A stretch of 64,000 bases of DNA from Bathynomus jamesi. Taxonomy: Eukaryota > Arthropoda > Malacostraca > Isopoda > Cirolanidae. Below, one piece after another: positions 63,575 to 64,000 of this stretch (position 1 is the stretch's first letter; every line of letters starts with the position of its first letter). The position numbers and the translations under genes were made by a program. The notes beneath the pieces were generated by a model. The model ran no database searches. It worked only from the letters and a program-made list of their open reading frames with translations, and had not been told where the DNA came from. The stretch is taken from assembly GCA_023014485.1 (NCBI GenBank), contig JAJOZX010005516.1:142501-206500 (forward strand). The letters are read 5' to 3'.

Positions 63575-64000
63575 GTTTCCAATAATGATGAAACACGTAC
63601 TAAAGTCTCATCAATATGTTAACTGCCTATGTACTTGGTAATGATGCTACGAGCTGCTCGTGTCCTGAAAAGTTGGAGCAATGCTTTATAAAACAATGGA
63701 TGGAGGGATAATCTTAAGATGTCATCACCTCAATTTCGAAAAAATAACTGTATGGTCATAATCTACGTAACAATATAACACTTTTTTCAAAAGTAGGCCT
63801 ACTGTTTTTTGTGCAAATACATTTTACGCTCTGGTAATTGTAATTGCCACTACGAGCAGCATTTCGCCAGATACCTTTTCTTGGCAAACAACAGTGACCA
63901 TCAAACAGTCCTCCATACGCTTCTAAGGATAATAGCTGAAGTTTACCCTCCGACTGAACAATACTGAGGTAAGATTTATGCTATTAGGTTAAATTAAGTT
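63575..64000. other. Unique sequence, nothing recognised
   Basis: No ORF longer than about 50 codons, no repeat family, no microsatellite. Confidence 0.5.

Overview
This window is eukaryotic, repeat-rich, AT-rich DNA, almost certainly from an arthropod. The clues are scattered (AACCT)n/(TTAGG)n arrays, the arthropod telomere motif, and very dense (AT)n, (GA)n, (GT)n and (CT)n microsatellites. There are many Tc1/mariner, hAT, piggyBac-like and pogo-like elements, plus tRNA- and 5S-derived SINEs. The microsatellite density recalls decapod crustaceans, but that is only an inference. I found no host protein-coding gene I can defend. Nearly everything recognisable is a mobile element, mostly decayed, often nested.

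The most interesting content is a DNA-transposon family present twice (1-2655 on +, and 21761-24523 on -). Each copy has inverted terminal repeats of about 120-170 bp around one gene of about 560 residues. The protein has a ZAD-like N-terminal cysteine module, then a candidate acidic triad, a C-x2-C exactly 19 residues after the second Asp, an H-x4-H pair and a GERFHQ Glu. That geometry resembles RAG1/Transib and CACTA-Mirage-Chapaev (CMC) transposases. Copy 2 also has CACTGG...CCAGTG ends and a TAA target duplication. Copy 1 has one frameshift and no introns; copy 2 has two GT-AG introns and four single-base frameshifts.

Layout. 1-5 kb: transposon copy 1, MITEs, a dimeric tRNA-SINE and a long AT tract. 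5-9.5 kb: mariner remnants, a palindromic tRNA-SINE and microsatellites. 9.5-21 kb: decayed LINE reverse transcriptases, paired 248-bp TTAA MITEs, an 897-bp palindromic mariner inside a minisatellite, and a deleted mariner. 21.7-24.5 kb: transposon copy 2. 24.8-33 kb: an uncharacterised non-coding element, minisatellites, 5S-SINEs and telomere-like repeats. 33-37 kb: a C-rich tract, a 359-bp palindrome and two adjacent hAT elements with perfect 8-bp target duplications. 39.6-40.9 kb: a full-length mariner with a mutated catalytic residue. 43.9-50.8 kb: twin 904-bp non-autonomous mariners flanking a nest of three LINEs. 51-57 kb: LINE tail, palindromic MITE, Tc1-like element, pogo/Tigger derivative. 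58.7-61.9 kb: a LINE with a CCCH zinc-finger ORF1, broken by two hAT insertions. 61.9-63.6 kb: an array of 268-bp tRNA-SINE units, four direct then two inverted.

Two themes recur. TA-targeting elements repeatedly sit in or beside (TA)n microsatellites. Several elements are head-to-head palindromes ending exactly at terminal inverted repeats. Single-base indels in short homopolymers break many ORFs; decay and residual long-read error cannot be separated from one sequence.
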